Below, piece after piece: positions 6,651 through 10,000 of a DNA stretch of 10,000 nt. The notes below the pieces were generated by a model. The model did no database searches. It was not told the DNA's origin and saw nothing but the letters and a program-made list of their open reading frames with translations. The stretch is taken from contig CAUJGJ010000313.1 of the NCBI GenBank assembly GCA_963170055.1, positions 8,602,479 through 8,612,478 on the forward strand, written 5' to 3'. Position 1 is the first letter of the stretch. Every line of letters begins with the position of its first letter. The translations under genes were made by a program, and so were the position numbers. The DNA comes from Halisarca cf. caerulea. Its lineage: Eukaryota; Porifera; Demospongiae; Chondrillida; Halisarcidae.

Positions 6651-7490
6651 CCTTATTCAAGGTCAATTCCTGCAGTACTTGCCAGGAGGCTATTAAAACC
6701 TGCTATGTATACGAACATACCTGGTAAGAATGCGGCTAATCTGCTCTGATCAAAATCGTACAAGTTTACATCTCTGCAGTTCTTTTAATGATAATTGCTC
6801 AATATGTTCTTCCTCCGCCAAGATTACTATCCTAGGTGTAAAGCTCTATATTGCACTATGGTACGTATATGTTGCCATCAAAATTCCCAGTCCCTCAAAG
6901 TTGTATACGTGTACAGCCACTGCCACTGCTTCTGTCCATTGTCTACCAAATCACAAACATCGATTTTAGATCAGGAGATTTATCTTGGATGCAGGCAATG
7001 CTACCAGTTGCTCCTAGTGGCCTAGTATTTAGGAGTCTCTTCATCTTGCCTTGCCTGCCAACGAAGGTTGCTTGAGCAATTCAAAGATGAGTCATCCAGG
7101 GCCCAGTGGCCAGCAGCTGACTTCAGTCAGTCAGATGCATGGCTCAATGCACCCCCAGTCTCATCCCGTGGCCTGCCAATGTGTTATGATTAAATTTGTG
7201 TAGCTGTTGGACAAAGAGTGGGAGCTATGATTTGTCAACCTCATACTCAACTGTGAGTTATGTAGTAAGGATGCAGATTCGTTTGGACACCACCTGTCCT
7301 GCAATTCAAGTCAAGGCTGCTTGGTTCGTCACAATATACTGAAAAGCTAGCATCATATCCCGCTCTTTCATTTAGAACCAACTGGACTCCACCGTGCTGA
7401 TGGTAATCACTCTCATGCATGGCATCACCATGACTCAATGGTTGGAGGGGAGGTTCCTGGTGTGGGATGCCACCTGTGTAGATACCTTCT
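6614..7490 (+). pseudogene. Decayed non-LTR retrotransposon protein, RT core missing (copy B)
   Basis: By eye I recognise in order: a segment VPLVPMCP...SRSIPAVLA (from 6630, frame broken by a 4-bp deletion near 6738); WMQAMLPVAPSGLVFRS (from 6986), matching the W-x-Q-A-x-L-P-V-x-x-G-G-L-x-x-R-S post-RT motif; AWLNAPPVSSRGL, then VAVGQRVGAMICQPHT (7086-7250, one internal stop at 7191); a CX2CX8HX3C knuckle (Cys codons at 7252, 7261 and 7300, His at 7288); LEPTGLHRADG (7372-7404); and WLEGRFLVWDATCVDTF (7439-7489). The last blocks fit the restriction-like endonuclease C-terminus of R2/CRE-type non-LTR elements. At least four frame changes and two stops make it dead. Only about 350 bp separate the first segment from the post-RT motif, so the RT core is absent. 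Assignment is from memory of family motifs, without a search. Confidence 0.7.
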
Positions 7491-7640
7491 ATAATAAGAA
7501 TTATCATTTCATCATACATGCTCACTATTATTTCATTATTATCGTTCGTATACACATCATACCTTCTGTTCTGTTGTAATATGTCATTACATGTACAGTA
7601 ATGATATTTTTTCTTTCCTGTCTTAGTTGCATTATAATAA

Positions 7641-7678
7641 AAATCATCATCATCATTATCATAATAATAATAATAATG
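7641..7678. repeat. AT-rich trinucleotide tract (ATC/ATA), copy B tail
   Basis: CATCATCATCATTATC is followed by (ATA)n. The equivalent tract in copy C (9627-9683) differs in length and order. It encodes the poly-Asp/Tyr stretch of the minus-strand frame 7247-7720. Confidence 0.85.
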
Positions 7679-7997
7679 GTATATATCAATACCATGATTG
7701 TGCAGGAAGTGTGCTGTCATGCATGGTAGTGATATTTAGTTCAATAATACTATTCAATATACCCACAAAGTGCATTTCTTGATTTTGTTGTACTCAGTCA
7801 GTGATCATGATATCAATCAACCATCGATCAATTAACCATTTTATTCATTAATGTGCCCACATGCAAAGACATTAGCTAGGTTAATGAGATATAATACCCA
7901 ATGAGGCATGAAGTCACAATAGTACAGAACAAAAATAAACATTTTGATTCAGATTCAGATTAGCTAAAGTGGGCGACCACATTAAATCCTTTAATTC

Positions 7998-8020
7998 AAA
8001 CCCTAACCCTAACCCTAACC
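7998..8020. repeat. Interstitial telomere-type repeat (CCCTAA), about 3.5 units
   Basis: AAACCCTAACCCTAACCCTAACC is a perfect array of the metazoan telomere unit, C-rich strand on top. It sits between the end of copy B homology (about 7983) and the first base of copy C homology (about 8018, ACCTGAAC as in copy A at 5087-5094). The orientation is that of a left chromosome end capping the truncated 5' end of copy C. Too short to act as a telomere. Confidence 0.9.
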
Positions 8021-8163
8021 TGAACTCTAAAATCAGAAATCCTACCTCTTCTAGACTATAGGTTAGTATGTACTCTTCACAGCTCCTGAAGAGTACATCC
8101 TCCAGAGCTCCTCACTCTGTCCCCTCCTATGCATATAATAGTACATAAATCTGTCCCGATAGG

Positions 8164-8210
8164 AAGTACCTCTGATAAGAAGTACTGATTTTGTTTCTCT
8201 CTGAGGTACT
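8164..8210. repeat. Leader inverted repeat, copy C
   Basis: AAGTACCTC (8164-8172) and GAGGTACT (8203-8210) are the equivalents of the perfect hairpin in copy B. Confidence 0.65.
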
Positions 8211-8582
8211 AAGCAAGGTCTAATAATATATGTCTTTGTTTCAGTGTGATTTAATTGTGACCATCAATTCTGTTAATATCTCTATTGAAAGTATTCGTGC
8301 TACCGCAGTAAAGTATTGCTATAGTATAATATTATTATACTGACAGTGTATATATATAATACATATATCCCTTACATGGTGCTATGGAGGGTATGCTGGA
8401 AGCTCATGTTTGCCCTCTATCTTCTGTTGCCGTGTGAATGATGTCACACCACTAAGATCTTACCTGCAGGATTGAGGTCACTTCCTTAATTTAAGTATGC
8501 GGTACCATCGCCGTCTGGGTGCCTGAGGAGGTGGCGCCATGGAGGCGAATGAGGAGGTGACGATGCAGATTGTTTACCCCAT

Positions 8583-9476
8583 GTGATCTGGTCATGTGTA
8601 CCACTTGTACCAATGTGTCCTTTGTCAAGATCTATTCCTGCAGTGCTTGCCAAGAGGCTATTAAAACCTGCTATGTGTACAAACATACCTGGTAAGAATG
8701 CGGCTAATCGATCAGCTCTGATCAAAATCATGCAAGTTTACATCTCTGCAGTTCTTTTAATGTTACTCAATGTGTTCTTCCTCCGTCAAGATTACTATCC
8801 TAGGTGCAAAGCTCTATACTGCACTATGGTACCTATATATTGCCATCAAAATTCCCAGTCCCTCAAAATTGTATACGTGTACGGTCACCACCACTGGTTT
8901 TGTCTATTGCATTTCTACCAAACATAAACATTGATGTTAGATCAGGAGATTCATCATGCAGCTGGATGTAGGCAACACTACCAGTTGCTCCTAGTGGCCT
9001 AGTGTTGAGGAGTTTAGCCCTGCTCTGCATCTTGCCCTACCTGCCTTCTTGGGATGAACGTTGAGCAATTTGATCAAAGATGAGTCATCCAGGGCCCAGC
9101 TCCCAGCAGCTGTCTCTAGTTAGTCAGGTGCATGGCTCAATGTGCCCCCATGCAGTCTCATCTCATGGCCTGCCAATGTGTTATGATGAAGTTTGTGTAG
9201 CTGTTGGACTACAAGAGTGGGAACTATGATTTGTCAACCTCATGCACAACTGCGAGTTGTGTGATAACGACACACATTCGGTCAGCCATAACTTATCCTG
9301 CAATTCGAGTCAAGGCCGCATGGTTTGTCACAATGCACTGAAAAGCATCATTTCCCGCTCTGTCATTTAGAACCAATTGGACTCCATCGTGCTGATGGCA
9401 ATCACTCTAATGGTATCACCATGACTCCATGGTTGGAGGGAGGCTCCTGGTGTGGGATGCCACCTGTGTAGTTACC
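8583..9476 (+). pseudogene. Decayed non-LTR retrotransposon protein, RT core missing (copy C)
   Basis: Same layout as in copy B but with different lesions. The segment VPLVPMCPLSRSIPAVLAKR lies in a frame open to 8927. WM-stop-ATLPVAPSGLVLRSLALL (8963 on) is the post-RT motif with a TAG at 8969. DESSRAQ and AWLNVPP follow from 9079 with a TAG inside. VAVGL is followed by a frameshift. The zinc knuckle CX2CX8HX3C is intact (Cys codons at 9251, 9260 and 9299, His at 9287). LEPIGLHRADG and ITMTPWLEG are in one frame (9367-9438), then a 1-bp loss precedes LVWDATCVVTF (9447-9476). In the usual R-P-D-G catalytic block the Asp codon reads AAT (9409). Expected order and motifs are family knowledge recalled by eye. 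Pseudogene status is seen directly. Confidence 0.7.
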
Positions 9477-9626
9477 TTCTATAATAAGAATTATCATTTC
9501 ATCATACATGCCCACTATTATTTCATTATTATCGTTCGTATACACATCATACCTTCTGTTCTGTTGTATTATGTCATTACGATAATAATAATATAGTATT
9601 AATATTTTTTCTTTCCTGTCTTAGTT

Positions 9627-9683
9627 TGATAATAATAAAATTCTTTATCATCATTATCATAATAATAATAAAAATAATAATGT
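9627..9683. repeat. AT-rich trinucleotide tract, copy C tail
   Basis: Imperfect (ATA/ATC)n equivalent to 7641-7678, with an additional ATAATAATA block upstream near 9581. Confidence 0.8.
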
Positions 9684-9807
9684 TAATACATGATTGTGCA
9701 GGAAGTGTGCTGTCATGGTAGTGATATTTAGTATAATAATGTAACTATTCAATATACCCACAAAGGGCATTTCTTGATTTTGTTATACTCAGTCAGTGAT
9801 CATGATA

Positions 9808-9832
9808 TTAATCAATCAATCAATCAATTAAT
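9808..9832. repeat. (AATC)n tetranucleotide tract in copy C
   Basis: Four to five AATC units. The same place in copy B (about 7814-7838) has an interrupted version, ATCAATCAACCATCGATCAA, so the tract was either homogenised in C or degraded in B. Confidence 0.8.
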
Positions 9833-10000
9833 CATTATATATTAACGTGCACACATGCAAAGGCACTAACTAGGTTAATGAGATATATACAAATTGGGCA
9901 TGAAATATGATAGTACAGAACGAAAAATAGTTTTACTTGAAGTCAGATCAGCGAAAGCAGGCCACCATATTACAAATAAAAATTTTGCAATCTTGTGATC

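Larger units (their letters stand above)
5881..7983 (+). mobile_element. Repeat copy B: fullest copy of the decayed non-LTR-like unit
   Basis: It starts TACTAGTTATGAA like copy A and stays alignable with copy C until about GACCACATTAAA (7983). Order: non-coding leader (5881 to about 6600), decayed coding region (about 6614-7490), and a 3' tail of about 490 bp with AT-rich microsatellites. Substitutions and 1-7-bp indels relative to C occur along its whole length, so no part appears recently active. No target-site duplication or poly-A tail could be identified. The tail is followed by a short telomere-type array. Confidence 0.85.
8018..9975 (+). mobile_element. Repeat copy C: 5'-truncated copy of the ~2-kb unit
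   Basis: It begins at ACCTGAACTCTAAAATCAG, so it lacks about the first 140 bp present in A and B. It then follows copy B through leader, decayed coding region and tail to about GGCCACCATATTACAAAT near the window end. It agrees with A against B in lacking AAGGC, so B probably gained those bases or A and C share a closer ancestor. A short insertion (CTTCACAGCTCCTGAAGAGTAC region, 8073-8095) is specific to this copy. Confidence 0.85.

Noticed and set aside
6566..6727. 53-residue Cys-rich frame starting at a Kozak-like ATG in copy B (CTTCTNVS, CSTCQEA)
   Set aside because: It exists only because copy B carries five extra bases. Copies A and C hit a stop after 15 codons. Differences between B and C in this frame are mostly residue-changing, while another frame shows silent changes.
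7247..7720. 157-codon minus-strand open frame, the longest in the window
   Set aside because: It lies antisense to the decayed retroelement coding region, and its poly-Asp/Tyr part is a microsatellite. Copy C breaks it with 1-bp and 4-bp indels, so the frame is not conserved.
8486..8731. 81-codon minus-strand frame in copy C
   Set aside because: Antisense shadow of the conserved leader and upstream pseudogene segment, with no recognisable domain.
9780..9840. Possible CRISPR-like or satellite array from repeated ATCAATCA
   Set aside because: A tetranucleotide microsatellite without spacers, in a eukaryotic context.

Overview
This window looks like AT-rich, repeat-dense, non-coding DNA from an animal, plausibly a marine invertebrate such as a sponge. 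The organism is an inference. It rests on short microsatellites, metazoan-type CCCTAA telomere units, Tc1/mariner-like miniature elements flanked by TA, and decayed non-LTR retroelement protein fragments of a kind I associate with sponge and cnidarian genomes. There are no operon-like genes, ribosome binding sites, tRNA, rRNA or CRISPR arrays. I could not find an intact protein-coding gene.

Left part (1-3140): mostly unique intergenic DNA. It holds a small CpG-rich island (about 840-950) with an 11-bp inverted repeat carrying two divergent ATGGCGTC starts, a G/C hairpin at 1628-1645, a well-preserved 187-bp TA-flanked miniature inverted-repeat element (1957-2143), a 15-C run, and a diverged direct duplication of about 62 bp (2469-2530 and 2626-2690).

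Middle part (3140-4950): microsatellites (TTA/GTA and a long TG tract), one weak exon-like open segment with a leucine-rich-repeat flavour (3775-3904), and a cluster of related miniature elements (4204-4293, about 4330-4395, 4398-4602, and an end fragment at 4935-4948).

Right part (4950-10000): three head-to-tail copies of one repeat of about 2 kb. Copy A (4950-5657) lacks its 3' two thirds, copy B (5881 to about 7983) is the fullest, and copy C (about 8018-9975) is short at its 5' end. The unit has a non-coding leader followed by a broken coding region on the + strand. By eye, B and C keep the post-RT segment, a CX2CX8HX3C zinc knuckle and part of a restriction-like endonuclease domain, as in the C-terminus of R2/CRE-type non-LTR retrotransposons. 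There is no room for the reverse transcriptase core, and stops and frameshifts are scattered throughout. The unit is therefore best read as a dead, RT-less derivative multiplied locally. About 3.5 CCCTAA telomere units sit exactly at the truncated 5' end of copy C, which is the most unusual junction in the window.
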